Origin: JACVRN01 sp035276685
GTDB taxonomy: Bacteria; Acidobacteriota; Blastocatellia; Pyrinomonadales; Pyrinomonadaceae
DNA: 64,000 bases
Reading direction: 5' to 3'
Assembly: GCA_035276685.1 (NCBI GenBank)
Contig: DATELK010000092.1
Span: 1-64,000, forward strand
Shown: positions 39,730 to 48,418 of the stretch, piece after piece
Layout: each line of letters begins with the position of its first letter
Position numbering within the stretch: the first letter of the stretch is position 1
Notes under the pieces: model-generated
What the model was told of the DNA's origin: nothing
The model's database searches: none
Seen by the model: the letters and a program-made list of their open reading frames with translations, nothing else
Position numbers and translations under genes: made by a program

Positions 39730-39987
39730 ATGAAATTCAGGTTTATTGGCGGAGCATTAGACGGCGAAGAGCAAGAGGCCGTAGGTTCAGTCTTTCAAGA
39801 AATCCATGCCCCTTTCTGCGTTGATAAGAAGGTGCTTCCCGTCAACCAAGCTTTAGATGAAGCGATTAAGAGATTGAACGGGGAAGCGCCGCGAATGCCG
39901 CTGTACAGCCTTGAGCATTATCGGCTCCGCTACAATGACGGCAACCTTGCAATCTACGATGTGGTGCATACGGAGATAGAGGGATGA
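39730..39987 (+). CDS. Small hypothetical protein
   Basis: 85 residues with AGAGG upstream. It opens with 'KFRFIGGALDGEEQE', a pattern I recall from small phage proteins, and ends with 'YRLRYNDGNLAIYDVV'. Overlaps the next gene by four bases (ATGA). Confidence 0.65.
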   Translation: MKFRFIGGALDGEEQEAVGSVFQEIHAPFCVDKKVLPVNQALDEAIKRLNGEAPRMPLYSLEHYRLRYNDGNLAIYDVVHTEIEG

Positions 39988-40526
39988 GCGACGCCTATCA
40001 ATATTTCAACTTCGGCTTCAAGCAATCCTGCGTCTTCCTCGGCCATGCTTGGGAAGTAACAGAGCGTGGCCATAAATGCACGCGCTGCGGCGTTGAGGGG
40101 TTTATGATGGGCGGTATGAAGTTTGGCACTGACCCGTCCATTCCGAGAGGCGAGATGCATTTCCGGCAGGACGGGCGAACCGTCGCCAAGATAGTGGACG
40201 TTGATATGGAGCAGTCTATTAGCACTGGCCTTATAACTTATCATTGCCCGCAATGTGGCAGAGAGAGTCATAAAAGCCAATCGGTTTCAGAGTTCGTTGG
40301 TATCGGTGTAATCCTCGCAAGGTGCGCCGCCTGTGAGCCTAGCTTTCAATCCTACGCTCGCTCGCCAATAGTATTAACCGAGACTCCTACATGCGCCAAT
40401 CCAGAACAGGTTTTTCAGGTAGAGGTCAGTAGTACGTGGACGTGCGACCGCCACGCCCCAGGCTCAGAAGTCCGAGACATTCCAGTAGGGGAGAAGTGTC
40501 CTGTGTGTTTAAGGTCGCAAGGATGA
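39984..40526 (+). CDS. Multi-zinc-ribbon protein
   Basis: 180 residues with several cysteine pairs: CTRC (about 32-35), CPQC (about 88-91), CAAC, and a C-terminal CPVC. These would form two or more zinc ribbons. No enzymatic motif is seen. It is the first of four adjacent zinc-ribbon genes between the portal and the scaffold gene, so the group may share a function. Confidence 0.7.
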   Translation: MSDAYQYFNFGFKQSCVFLGHAWEVTERGHKCTRCGVEGFMMGGMKFGTDPSIPRGEMHFRQDGRTVAKIVDVDMEQSISTGLITYHCPQCGRESHKSQSVSEFVGIGVILARCAACEPSFQSYARSPIVLTETPTCANPEQVFQVEVSSTWTCDRHAPGSEVRDIPVGEKCPVCLRSQG

Positions 40527-40533
40527 GAGCGAT

Positions 40534-40803
40534 ATGGACTACACGGTAAACAGCGACACAGCCTTTGAGGGCATCAAGCGCGATAGCTACCCGACCATCA
40601 GCGCCACGATTACGCACGCGGGGCCGCTGTTCCTTGAAGCCCTTCGTCGCGTTTTCGAGACGGGCCAGTGGGAGCGCCTTCCTGACAGCGAAATGCAGAT
40701 AGGTGCGCTGACCGTGCCGAAGTCGCCCTTTGTCATGTATCGCAGCGACAACCCGCCGCCCGATGATTGGTACGAAGAGATTGAAGAGAGGGGCGAGAAG
40801 TGA
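40534..40803 (+). CDS. Small hypothetical protein
   Basis: 89 residues. 'GPLFLEALRRVFETGQWERL' is a helix, ending with an acidic tail ('DDWYEEIEERGEK'). It overlaps the next gene. No cysteine motif, unlike its neighbours. Function unknown. Confidence 0.65.
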   Translation: MDYTVNSDTAFEGIKRDSYPTISATITHAGPLFLEALRRVFETGQWERLPDSEMQIGALTVPKSPFVMYRSDNPPPDDWYEEIEERGEK

Positions 40804-41114
40804 GACCGCGAGCAGGACACGCATGGACATGCCTTTTCGTCGGCGACAAGCGCATCCATCTAATCGCTAACGATAAAGGCGAGTGGGTGCCGTCTGGCGT
40901 GGCTAAAGATTGGAAGCGATGCCCGCGATGCCGTGCGCCGTTTGAACACGACCCGTTTGGTTCGGGCTTGTGCGTCAACTGTTATTTTTATAAGACAGGT
41001 CTGCCTGTGTCTGAATTTTGGCGACTTCATAGAGAGGGATACTGGCTTGCTCCTTACAATATCGGGGCGCGAATTACGGCTACCGCAACGCCTAAATTGA
41101 GGGAGAAACAGTGA
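40800..41114 (+). CDS. Zinc-ribbon protein
   Basis: 104 residues from a GTG in a GTGA overlap. CPRC at about 42-45 and CVNC at 58-61 form one zinc ribbon between a beta N-terminal part and a basic C-terminus. Second of the zinc-ribbon cluster. Confidence 0.65.
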   Translation: MRPRAGHAWTCLFVGDKRIHLIANDKGEWVPSGVAKDWKRCPRCRAPFEHDPFGSGLCVNCYFYKTGLPVSEFWRLHREGYWLAPYNIGARITATATPKLREKQ

Positions 41115-41494
41115 ACTGCGGTAACTGCCAGAAGCCTCCACCTAACCCCATACTGTACGAAGACAGCCGTATGGTTGTGGCGAACTTCTCGCCGCCCCAA
41201 TTCTGTGAAAGGTGTGGCACGTTTCTCTGCGCGGAGTGCGCGGACGTTCCGCAACGCTGGCGCTACTGCTGTGATAGAAAGCGCGTTCGCCAGTCCATCG
41301 TAGAGCGCAGGGACGAGACAGCCATCGCAAGAGAGATAATCAAGGGGGAAAGCTATAGCACGCAGCAGTTGGTAGATATGGGCGTGCTGTCGCCTGATTT
41401 CCTTGAGCCTTCGGGCGTCGGCCCTGCAACTTTAACTGTAACCAGCATTGACCACGAGAAGGGCGTGATTACTTTTGATTCAGGAGAAGGTTGA
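41111..41494 (+). CDS. Zinc-ribbon protein
   Basis: 127 residues from a GTG overlapping the preceding stop. N-terminal CGNC, then CERCGTFLCAEC and CC give five or more zinc ligands in the first 55 residues; the rest is helix and strand. Third of the cluster. No partner is known. Confidence 0.65.
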   Translation: MNCGNCQKPPPNPILYEDSRMVVANFSPPQFCERCGTFLCAECADVPQRWRYCCDRKRVRQSIVERRDETAIAREIIKGESYSTQQLVDMGVLSPDFLEPSGVGPATLTVTSIDHEKGVITFDSGEG

Positions 41495-41495
41495 G

Positions 41496-41768
41496 ATGCT
41501 TGAATACGAGAACTGTCCATCATGCGGCGCGCCCGTCAAGTTCAGCCTTATGTGCTGCGAGTACTGCGCGCGAGAGTTTAAGGAAATGCCGACAGGTGGG
41601 AACATGATTGCCGTCGACGCGAAACCGGACGAGAGACTGAGTGATTTATTCTCGTTAATGCAAACCATCGCGGGCGGCCATCCAGTCATAGTCGGACGAC
41701 CAGGCTTTTTGAAATCTTTCGCGCTAGGCTCTATGGGTGCTGTGTCGCCCCTACTGCCTCGCGTATAA
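41496..41768 (+). CDS. Zinc-ribbon protein
   Basis: 90 residues from the ATG at 41496 with GGAGAAGG upstream. CPSCGAPVKF and CCEYC form a zinc ribbon in the first 27 residues; the remainder is helical. Last gene before the structured non-coding stretch. Confidence 0.65.
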   Translation: MLEYENCPSCGAPVKFSLMCCEYCAREFKEMPTGGNMIAVDAKPDERLSDLFSLMQTIAGGHPVIVGRPGFLKSFALGSMGAVSPLLPRV

Positions 41769-42050
41769 TTTCCCCTTTACACACCGGGAAAACTAACATA
41801 GTATTCCCCTGAAACGGGCCGCACGTGCCCACAGTTCTTTCCAGTGTCAGCAGTTGCTTTGGTGGGTTACGATCTGCCATGCTTAAAGCGAGCGACTTGA
41901 GGCGCGATTTTAAATCCGCCCAACGCTGACACTGACAACTTATAGGCCGTTTACTCTTTAGAGAGAAATCGCCACCAATAGCGCGAGTCGCTTCGGATTA
42001 GTCCAGAAGTCACCACGAGATTGGTGGCTTTTTCTTTTTGGGCTAACCGA
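41769..42050 (+). ncRNA. Structured non-coding stretch upstream of the scaffold gene
   Basis: 282 bases without a gene but dense in inverted repeats: TTTCCC/GGGAAA at 41769-41791, GGGC/GCCC at 41816-41830, a long pairing of CAGTGTCAGCAGTTG (41842-41856) with CAACGCTGACACTG (41921-41934, one bulge), and GCCACCAAT (41971-41979) with ATTGGTGGC (42020-42028). The last pairing competes with the terminator stem. This resembles an attenuator or structured leader in front of the capsid genes. No known RNA family is recognised. Confidence 0.6.
42009..42038 (+). terminator. Rho-independent terminator just before the scaffold gene
   Basis: Stem GTCACCA (42009-42015) with TGGTGGC (42022-42028), a 6-base loop, then TTTTTCTTTTT. 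The right arm can instead pair with GCCACCAAT at 41971-41979, which would prevent this terminator. Confidence 0.8.
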
Positions 42051-43454
42051 ATGTCAGAACAAGTCATTGACCAGCCGATTGAACCGCCTGCTCCCGCAGC
42101 AGACCCGTTCAGCTTTCTTGACGACTACGTACCCGACTCCACCGATATCGCACAGACTCCGTTACCTGACGACGCTGCTGTCGAAGCCAGCGCGGACAAA
42201 CAAGAGCAGCCGATAGAAGGTGAGAGCCCCGCCGCAGGAGAAGAGAAGAGGGAAGGCGAAGCGCAGGCTAAGCCCGGCGAAGCCGCCCCTGAGCAGAGCG
42301 CCGACGATGACCCTGACCTGACGCCCGAAGAGAATGAGGCCGTTCGCTCGCGCCCGAAGGCCGAGCAGCCGGAGCTTGTAAGAAAACTCAAAGCTGCGAA
42401 ATTTGAGGATCACTTCAAGAACCCGGACAAGAATCAGGAAGAGGTTCGCCAATACCTTGAGAGCCAGTCGCCTTCACAGTACCGAAAGCTGGAAGAAGCC
42501 TTCATCGAGCACCGCGTCTCGCGCGACCCCGTGGAGTTCGCCGCCTATCTCTACGAGAAGAACCCGGAAGCCTACGGAAAGCTCGTCGTCGCCGCCTTCA
42601 ACTCCGACCCCGCCTTCTTTTTAAGCAAAGCAACAGGCAGAGCCAAAAAAGACTTAACGCCCGAGCTTGTGAAGCAGGCGGTAGAAGCTATTGAAGGGGG
42701 GAAGACTCTGACGAGCGAAAGCGCGGCTAAGGGCAAGGTCTCTCTGACGGATGAAGAATGGGAATCCCTTACGGATTTTCAGGACGCTGAAACCGTCGAG
42801 AAAATTAAGCTCTTGGCTAGCGCGCAGCCTGTCGAGGAAAAGAAGCCAGCCGAGGCCGAGAATCCGCCCAAAGAGAAGGAGCAGCCCAAGCCAGAGGAAA
42901 AGACTGACGACGCGCCGAAGGTTGACCCCGAGAAGGTATCTGAAGCCTGGGTCACGGCCGAAGCGCCTATCGTCACCTACCTTGACGGCAAGCTGGACGA
43001 AGAGTACGGGCTCACGGTTTCCGAGAAGGAACGGGAACTCGCGCCGGATGTCGCAGACCTCAAGGACATGAAGCGAAGCATCCTGCTCGACGGCCTGCGC
43101 GGCGCACTGCCGCCCTTCAGGTCGGGCTTTTCCGACTGGGCTAAGGAGCAGCAGAAGGCCGCACCCGACAGCTTCAAGGCGTACCAGGAGAACCTCGTCA
43201 AGATGCTGGAGTTCGCCGAACGGGGCGAGGGCGATAACGCCGCCATCTACGCCCGCAAACTCTTCCCGCTCATCGACCGCTACATGGCGGTGCGCGCCAA
43301 GCACCCGGCGGTGGAGAGGCTCACACGCCGCATAGAACAGGCGGCGCAAGGGCAGAGCAAGCCACCCGAAGGCGACACTTTCATACCACCAGGAGCGCCA
43401 AGTCTTTCGCAGCAAGGCGCGGGCTCCGACCCGTGGGCGTTTCTCAACAAGTAG
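42051..43454 (+). CDS. Scaffold-like acidic protein
   Basis: 467 residues from the ATG at 42051. The N-terminal 115 residues and a central linker are Glu/Pro/Ala-rich and probably disordered; the C-terminal 200 residues are helical ('FAERGEGDNAAIYARKLFPL'). The place just before the capsid candidate, the acidity and the helical content fit a scaffold protein. No protease domain is seen. The C-terminal 'GSDPWAFLNK' could bind the coat protein. Confidence 0.7.
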   Translation: MSEQVIDQPIEPPAPAADPFSFLDDYVPDSTDIAQTPLPDDAAVEASADKQEQPIEGESPAAGEEKREGEAQAKPGEAAPEQSADDDPDLTPEENEAVRSRPKAEQPELVRKLKAAKFEDHFKNPDKNQEEVRQYLESQSPSQYRKLEEAFIEHRVSRDPVEFAAYLYEKNPEAYGKLVVAAFNSDPAFFLSKATGRAKKDLTPELVKQAVEAIEGGKTLTSESAAKGKVSLTDEEWESLTDFQDAETVEKIKLLASAQPVEEKKPAEAENPPKEKEQPKPEEKTDDAPKVDPEKVSEAWVTAEAPIVTYLDGKLDEEYGLTVSEKERELAPDVADLKDMKRSILLDGLRGALPPFRSGFSDWAKEQQKAAPDSFKAYQENLVKMLEFAERGEGDNAAIYARKLFPLIDRYMAVRAKHPAVERLTRRIEQAAQGQSKPPEGDTFIPPGAPSLSQQGAGSDPWAFLNK

Positions 43455-43481
43455 CGCCCCTTAACAGGTAACGGAGGATTT

Positions 43482-44846
43482 ATGCCTGCTACAGCTTCGA
43501 CAACTTCAATCAACAACGTCCTGCCGCAGATTATCAACACGGGGCTCAACCTGGGCGTGGCGCAGTCGCGCTTCTTCCAGGAGATGAACAAGGTCAAGAA
43601 AGAGCGTCGTGTCAACCCGGACGGCGTTCAGACGCCCTACACCGTTTCAGAGAACGCGACGGCATTCGCGGTCGCGGAAGGCGGCCCGATTCTATCCGGC
43701 TCTGCGCCTGAGTACGTCATGGCCACGGCGCAGCTCCGCCAGCACTGGGCCTCGTTCGTTTACACCGGCGCGCTTGAGCGCATCCAGAACCAGTACCTGA
43801 CGCAGTTCCGCAGGAACCCCGCGAACAACGGCGTTTCAGAGTCGCGGCTGCTCTCCCGCGCACAGAACTACGCGGTCAAAGACCTCATCGTGTCGACGCT
43901 TGAGCAGTATGCTCGGCGGGAGAATTGGTTCGCGCTTCAGGGCACGGACAAGTCAGCAATCGGCCTCGTGACGGGCCTGCCGGGCTCAAACGTCGCGGAG
44001 TTCTCGTGGGATACGACAAATCAAGGCAACCGGCTCTTCGCCAAAGACCAGCAGATTCAGTTCTTCAGCCCGGGCGGCGTGCAGCGCGTTGCGGGTCTCC
44101 CGTCCACCGCGTCCTCGAAGTTCTCGACCGTGACGGTCGTGGACGACACCCCGGCCTCCGGTGCCACGGGCCCCGTGACCTTCGACCTCCTGCCCACGGT
44201 GGGCGGCGGCGCGACGGAATTGCAGGTGGGCGACACGGCTGTCTTCCGCAACTCCTACGGCCTCATGCCGCAGGGCTTCATCCACTACGTTGACGACACG
44301 GGCACCTTCAAGGGCATCACCAGAAGCGATAACCCGAAGATGTTCTCTTCGGTCATCACGCGCCTCTCGGGCTCCCCGTCCATCTCCCCGGCCCACATCC
44401 GAGAGCAGTTGTCTCAGATGGAGTCGAAGATGGGCTACGGCGTGGAGTTCTCCATGCAGATATGGATGAACAAGACGCAGAAGTACAACTGGGAAAGCCA
44501 GATTTACAACTCGCCTTTTACGCGAGACCTCGGCACGGGTAAAACCCGCGTTGACCTTGCGCCGGGCGAGATGTACTGGGACGGTCACAAGTTCATGACC
44601 GACCCGGACGTTCCTCCGGGACACGTCAACTTCATCAACTTCAACACGTGGCAGAAGATTGAGCAGACGCCCGTACAGGCGTACCAGTTCGATTCTGGCA
44701 GCTACATCATCAACCCGATTAACTCCTACGGTGAGAGGCTCGACCAGCGACAGTCCACCATCTTCTCGGAGTACAACTGGGACTGCATTGACCCGCGCTC
44801 GAACGGTCGCATCGAGGGCTTGGCCTACAACCGCATACACATCTAG
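43482..44846 (+). CDS. Major capsid protein candidate
   Basis: 454 residues following the scaffold gene, with GGAGG upstream. It has the composition and length of P22-type coat proteins, with long helices ('AQNYAVKDLIVSTLEQYARR') and an inserted beta-rich region (about 215-270). The C-terminus ('FDSGSYIINPINSYGERLDQ') is rich in Asn and aromatic residues. I identify it by gene order rather than by a specific motif. A strong hairpin follows at 44869-44912. Confidence 0.75.
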   Translation: MPATASTTSINNVLPQIINTGLNLGVAQSRFFQEMNKVKKERRVNPDGVQTPYTVSENATAFAVAEGGPILSGSAPEYVMATAQLRQHWASFVYTGALERIQNQYLTQFRRNPANNGVSESRLLSRAQNYAVKDLIVSTLEQYARRENWFALQGTDKSAIGLVTGLPGSNVAEFSWDTTNQGNRLFAKDQQIQFFSPGGVQRVAGLPSTASSKFSTVTVVDDTPASGATGPVTFDLLPTVGGGATELQVGDTAVFRNSYGLMPQGFIHYVDDTGTFKGITRSDNPKMFSSVITRLSGSPSISPAHIREQLSQMESKMGYGVEFSMQIWMNKTQKYNWESQIYNSPFTRDLGTGKTRVDLAPGEMYWDGHKFMTDPDVPPGHVNFINFNTWQKIEQTPVQAYQFDSGSYIINPINSYGERLDQRQSTIFSEYNWDCIDPRSNGRIEGLAYNRIHI

Positions 44847-44868
44847 GGCGCACCGCACGGCGCTTTAG

Positions 44869-44912
44869 GTAAGGAGGGGCGCGGGTAGTCGCGTATGTCT
44901 CGCGCCCCTTAC
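44869..44912 (+). repeat. Stem-loop after the capsid gene
   Basis: GTAAGGAGGGGCGCG pairs with CGCGCCCCTTAC, allowing a small bulge, with a loop of about 17 bases. There is no T-run, so a role in message stability or processing after the capsid gene is more likely than termination. Confidence 0.6.
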
Positions 44913-44935
44913 TTAAATCGACAGGGAAGGCACGA

Positions 44936-45133
44936 ATGGGAGATAGCAATCCGCCCGTTCTGGGCAACAAAGAAACCGCGCGAGGGACTGTTGGGTACTC
45001 AGAAGCCGACGGTGGCTATATCGCTGAGTTGGATGACAAGCGCGTGCTTGGCGTGTTCTCTACTGCGGACGCGGCACAGGCCGCTCTGAATGAAACCGCA
45101 GCAGCTCGTTTTGGGCGAGTAAGCACAGTCTAA
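44936..45133 (+). CDS. Small hypothetical protein
   Basis: 65 residues with GGGAAGG upstream. A beta pair 'GYSEADGGYIAELDDKRVLG' is followed by a helix. Its stop overlaps the next ATG (TAATG). It may be a head decoration or accessory protein by place only. Confidence 0.65.
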   Translation: MGDSNPPVLGNKETARGTVGYSEADGGYIAELDDKRVLGVFSTADAAQAALNETAAARFGRVSTV

Positions 45134-45915
45134 TGGCATCACTCGAAGAGAAACAGAAGTACTACGAGTACGGTAGAAGCGGCTGGACTTTTAAGCAGCC
45201 GCCAATTATTGACCCGGTTCTTCAGAAGGAGTTGACGCGCATCGGCGGCACTGACCGCTTCGGAGACCCGCGCTGGCGCTTCAACTGGGGCGGGGCCTGC
45301 ATCGTGCAGAGGTTCATAGGAGACCGCCACCCGCACATTATAGGCCCGCTCTCAGCACTAAAGCTCGACGGTGGAAAGTTCAGCCCTGACCGCCCCGTCA
45401 TCCCTACGCTTCGCAGTCACGCGATACACGGCAAGCAGATGGAACCAGCCTACATGTGCTTCATCGCGGACGACGGGAAAATCACGAAGGTAGGCGACCA
45501 GCGCTATGTACCGAAGGGCAAGATTTCGTGGTGGGAATTTAACCACGTCTGGTACGGGAAACTACGCTGGTTCATTGAGGTAAAGCTTGAGCCGGAGGAG
45601 CTGGTTCAGGCTGGCATTTATCGCGCGGACGACCCCAACGTCCCGTCTCGGGGAGACTACCTCTGGAAGCTGACAATCCAGACGCCGAGCGGCCACTATT
45701 TCGAACCCGACGAGAAATATCTTGAAATGGTGGTCAAGCACACGCTTGAGAACGAAACGGAGTCCCTCTCAGACCTTTACCGCAAGGATAAAGAAAAGCG
45801 CGACGCCGATGAGGCCGCGAGCGAAGAGGCAGAACATGCCGGGAAGGTGCGCCTCGTGGAAGCAATCATGGCGAACGCCGCTGGCCAATCTGTCGAAGAG
45901 TTCTTTCAACGATAA
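45133..45915 (+). CDS. Hypothetical head-region protein
   Basis: 260 residues. Tryptophan-rich N-terminal two thirds ('DPRWRFNWGGACIVQRFIGD', 'KISWWEFNHVWYGKLRWF') and a charged helical C-terminus. Located between capsid and connector genes, so virion or head assembly is likely. No family is recognised. Confidence 0.65.
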   Translation: MASLEEKQKYYEYGRSGWTFKQPPIIDPVLQKELTRIGGTDRFGDPRWRFNWGGACIVQRFIGDRHPHIIGPLSALKLDGGKFSPDRPVIPTLRSHAIHGKQMEPAYMCFIADDGKITKVGDQRYVPKGKISWWEFNHVWYGKLRWFIEVKLEPEELVQAGIYRADDPNVPSRGDYLWKLTIQTPSGHYFEPDEKYLEMVVKHTLENETESLSDLYRKDKEKRDADEAASEEAEHAGKVRLVEAIMANAAGQSVEEFFQR

Positions 45916-45924
45916 GGATAATTT

Positions 45925-46926
45925 ATGAGCACACCAGCACTTAACGCCGAAGCCCTGAGTCCCATGAAGGCCGCAGGCATCAACACCATCATTCAGGAAG
46001 TCGAGAAGGTAAAGCAGGCGCGCTTCGCCTTTCATGGGTGGATGCCGCACCCGAACTTCGGCAAGGACACCTTCGCCTTCAACATACCTTACCCGGTGCT
46101 TGAGAGGCTGGTTCCTATCCCCTTGAGAGTCTTCCCGGCTGCGGTCATCACGAGGCCGAAGAACGCGGGCTTTGCGCTCCTTGGGGTAGGCAATTACGAC
46201 GTGCCTTCTACGGGCAGCCGCACGAACGTCGTGCAGACGCAGCAGACGCCCGAGCAGAGCATGACAGACCTGCGAACGGCCTACGGCGACCGTGGCATGG
46301 TGGAACTCACAAGTCTCGCCGCCGCAGACGACACCGAGTTCGTGCGCTCCCTTCTACTCTTCCACGCCGTCATGCACCCGGCCATCAGTGAGCAGGAACT
46401 GGACGCGGGGCGCAGGCCCGCAGACCTCCTGCTCGAAGACTTTCCGAATTGGCTTTCAGGCTATGCGGAGCGCGCCTATCAGTACGCGCTTGCGAATGGC
46501 CTCAGCTACGGCGGGCAGCTGTACGAAGTCGCGCCCGCGCATAAAACAGTGGAGAACCTCATCATTGAGATTTCTGCCTCCATCGAGCAGGCGCGCGTCG
46601 CCGCGCTCGACCCATCCATCGGCGTACTGCCACGCACGCGCGAGATGCTGAACATGGCGAAGAACCGCGTTGCTGGAGGCAAGAACAGTCCCGACTCACA
46701 GGACTTGTGGCTCATGCGGCAGTTTCCGTCTTTCCCAATGGACACGGACGTTGAGCGCGCACAGAACGCGCTTCAGGACGCGGTACGCGAAGGCGCGGAG
46801 ATGAACGCCGGGAGCAGCGGCCAGATTGCGGCATTGCTTGAGCGGGTGGTCTCAAAGCAGGAGCAAACAGACCAGATTCTGATTGAACTCCTGAGCGATA
46901 GAAAGAAGGGTTCCAAGGCTACGTAA
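45925..46926 (+). CDS. Hypothetical head-region protein
   Basis: 333 residues. The N-terminal part contains an amphipathic 'INTIIQEVEKVKQARFAFHG'; the C-terminus ends in a helix 'IAALLERVVSKQEQTDQIL'. A central 'ENLIIEISASIEQARVAALD' helix is also present. Similar length to minor head proteins. Function unknown. Confidence 0.65.
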   Translation: MSTPALNAEALSPMKAAGINTIIQEVEKVKQARFAFHGWMPHPNFGKDTFAFNIPYPVLERLVPIPLRVFPAAVITRPKNAGFALLGVGNYDVPSTGSRTNVVQTQQTPEQSMTDLRTAYGDRGMVELTSLAAADDTEFVRSLLLFHAVMHPAISEQELDAGRRPADLLLEDFPNWLSGYAERAYQYALANGLSYGGQLYEVAPAHKTVENLIIEISASIEQARVAALDPSIGVLPRTREMLNMAKNRVAGGKNSPDSQDLWLMRQFPSFPMDTDVERAQNALQDAVREGAEMNAGSSGQIAALLERVVSKQEQTDQILIELLSDRKKGSKAT

Positions 46927-46957
46927 ACCAATTTTTCAATAAGGAGCGATAAGCGCG

Positions 46958-47665
46958 ATGGAGACAGTCAAAATCAAACTCGGTGAGTCAACGACACTCA
47001 AGGCCCAGGACGTTTTGAAGGATAAAAAGAGCCTTGCGGAAAAGCTTAAAGACATGGACTGCCGCTGGCACGTCGCGGGCGGTGCCATCGTGGCTGTCTC
47101 AGACCTTGAGGCGGACGACAAGCTGGAAGTCAAGGCCGCGCAGGTCGGTCGTTCTCGAATCTCCTACGGCCCCGTGCTGGCGGAGCAGGAACTTGGGAGC
47201 CGTGAGCGGTTCGCCGCCTCCCAGCCGAGCAATCAGGTCGAATTTGATGTCGTAGTCGAAGAGGTGCGCGAGAGCGCGGCAACCGCAGCGACAAGCTTCG
47301 ACAGTCGCCAGGCCGAAGAGTTGCTGCCTCTGGACGAGCGGCAGGAAGAGCCTTCAGAGAATACGCCCTACGGCATGGATCAGGATAGCAAGCCCGTCGC
47401 ACCCACCGCTTCAATGACCGCGCCTGACCTGTCGAACGTCGCGCGTGCGAGCGAAGACGCAGAGCCCGAGACGGAGGGCAAGTCTTTGCGGGGCAAACTG
47501 CCGGAAGATTTTCCCGGTCAGGCGGCTTTAGAGGCGGAAGGCGTCGGAACCTACGCACAGGCCCGCAAGCGCGTGAAGGACGGCACGCTGACCGACATCC
47601 CCGGCATCGGCGATGCGACGGCCGCGAAGATTGCGGAGGCTCTCGGAGAGGGAGACGAGAGCTAG
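46958..47665 (+). CDS. Structural protein with C-terminal helix-hairpin-helix
   Basis: 235 residues. The N-terminal 60 residues form a beta sandwich-like unit ('VKIKLGESTTLKAQDVLKDK'); a long acidic, disordered middle (100-180) follows. The C-terminal 'LTDIPGIGDATAAKIAEAL' is a helix-hairpin-helix, a DNA-backbone binding motif, as found near the C-terminus of some virion proteins. It may contact packaged DNA at the neck. Confidence 0.7.
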   Translation: METVKIKLGESTTLKAQDVLKDKKSLAEKLKDMDCRWHVAGGAIVAVSDLEADDKLEVKAAQVGRSRISYGPVLAEQELGSRERFAASQPSNQVEFDVVVEEVRESAATAATSFDSRQAEELLPLDERQEEPSENTPYGMDQDSKPVAPTASMTAPDLSNVARASEDAEPETEGKSLRGKLPEDFPGQAALEAEGVGTYAQARKRVKDGTLTDIPGIGDATAAKIAEALGEGDES

Positions 47666-47668
47666 CCA

Positions 47669-48418
47669 ATGGATACAACCGGAGAAGTCATTGCAGGCGT
47701 TTACACGCTCCTCAGAAGGCCGAGCGACCCGCAACAGCTCGCCTATCTGGACGTGCTTGAGCGCCTCAATGACATCCTCCGGGGCTACGTGCAGGACATG
47801 GACTTAGGCGGGCGCGACCGTCGGACAGAAACCGCAGAGGTCGCGATTGACGAAGACGACATAGATTACCTGATACGCCTTCCCAACGTGCCGGATTTCG
47901 AGCCCGTGAGCCTTGAGTACGGCCTGACCGATTCGACCACGCAAAGCTGGCGCGCGGCGCAGGTAGTTTCTTTCAATAGCTGGCCGAAGCACTACGGACA
48001 GGGGTACGTCGCGGCCTCTTTTTACGGGAGTTCCGGCCTTCAGGAAGGTATCAAGGCGAGGCTGAGCCTGACACCCGACGAGGTAGGGCGGAGGACGTGG
48101 CGGATTACCTACAGGTTGCCGCTCCTAGCAATCGTCCAGATGGGGGAGCGGCCTCCCATCCCCACGAACTTCCTGCCGATGCTCAAGTACGAGACGGCCA
48201 TCGCCTGCATGCCCATCGTCAACGACGACTCGGACGAGTGGAAGGCGTGGAAGAAGGAGAATCTTCCTGTTTACGTCGGGCTGCTTCAGGGATGGAAAGA
48301 GCGGTGGGAAGAGTACCTGTCATCTTCTGTAGAGCCTAACCAGCAGCCGCTCAGAGGCTATAACGACTTCAGGCGAAGGCGGCTCGGAAACCCGCGCGCC
48401 TGCTTACCAATTCGATAG
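47669..48418 (+). CDS. Head-tail connector candidate
   Basis: 249 residues. Starts with a helix pair ('LAYLDVLERLNDILRGYVQD') and has a long C-terminal helix after a beta middle part ('YETAIACMPIVNDDSDEWKA'), similar to adaptor proteins that bind the portal. Placement after the head genes supports this. No direct motif. Confidence 0.55.
   Translation: MDTTGEVIAGVYTLLRRPSDPQQLAYLDVLERLNDILRGYVQDMDLGGRDRRTETAEVAIDEDDIDYLIRLPNVPDFEPVSLEYGLTDSTTQSWRAAQVVSFNSWPKHYGQGYVAASFYGSSGLQEGIKARLSLTPDEVGRRTWRITYRLPLLAIVQMGERPPIPTNFLPMLKYETAIACMPIVNDDSDEWKAWKKENLPVYVGLLQGWKERWEEYLSSSVEPNQQPLRGYNDFRRRRLGNPRACLPIR

Noticed and set aside
43986..44858. 290-codon minus-strand frame opposite the capsid gene
   Set aside because: Shadow of the capsid gene in a GC-rich, biased-codon region.
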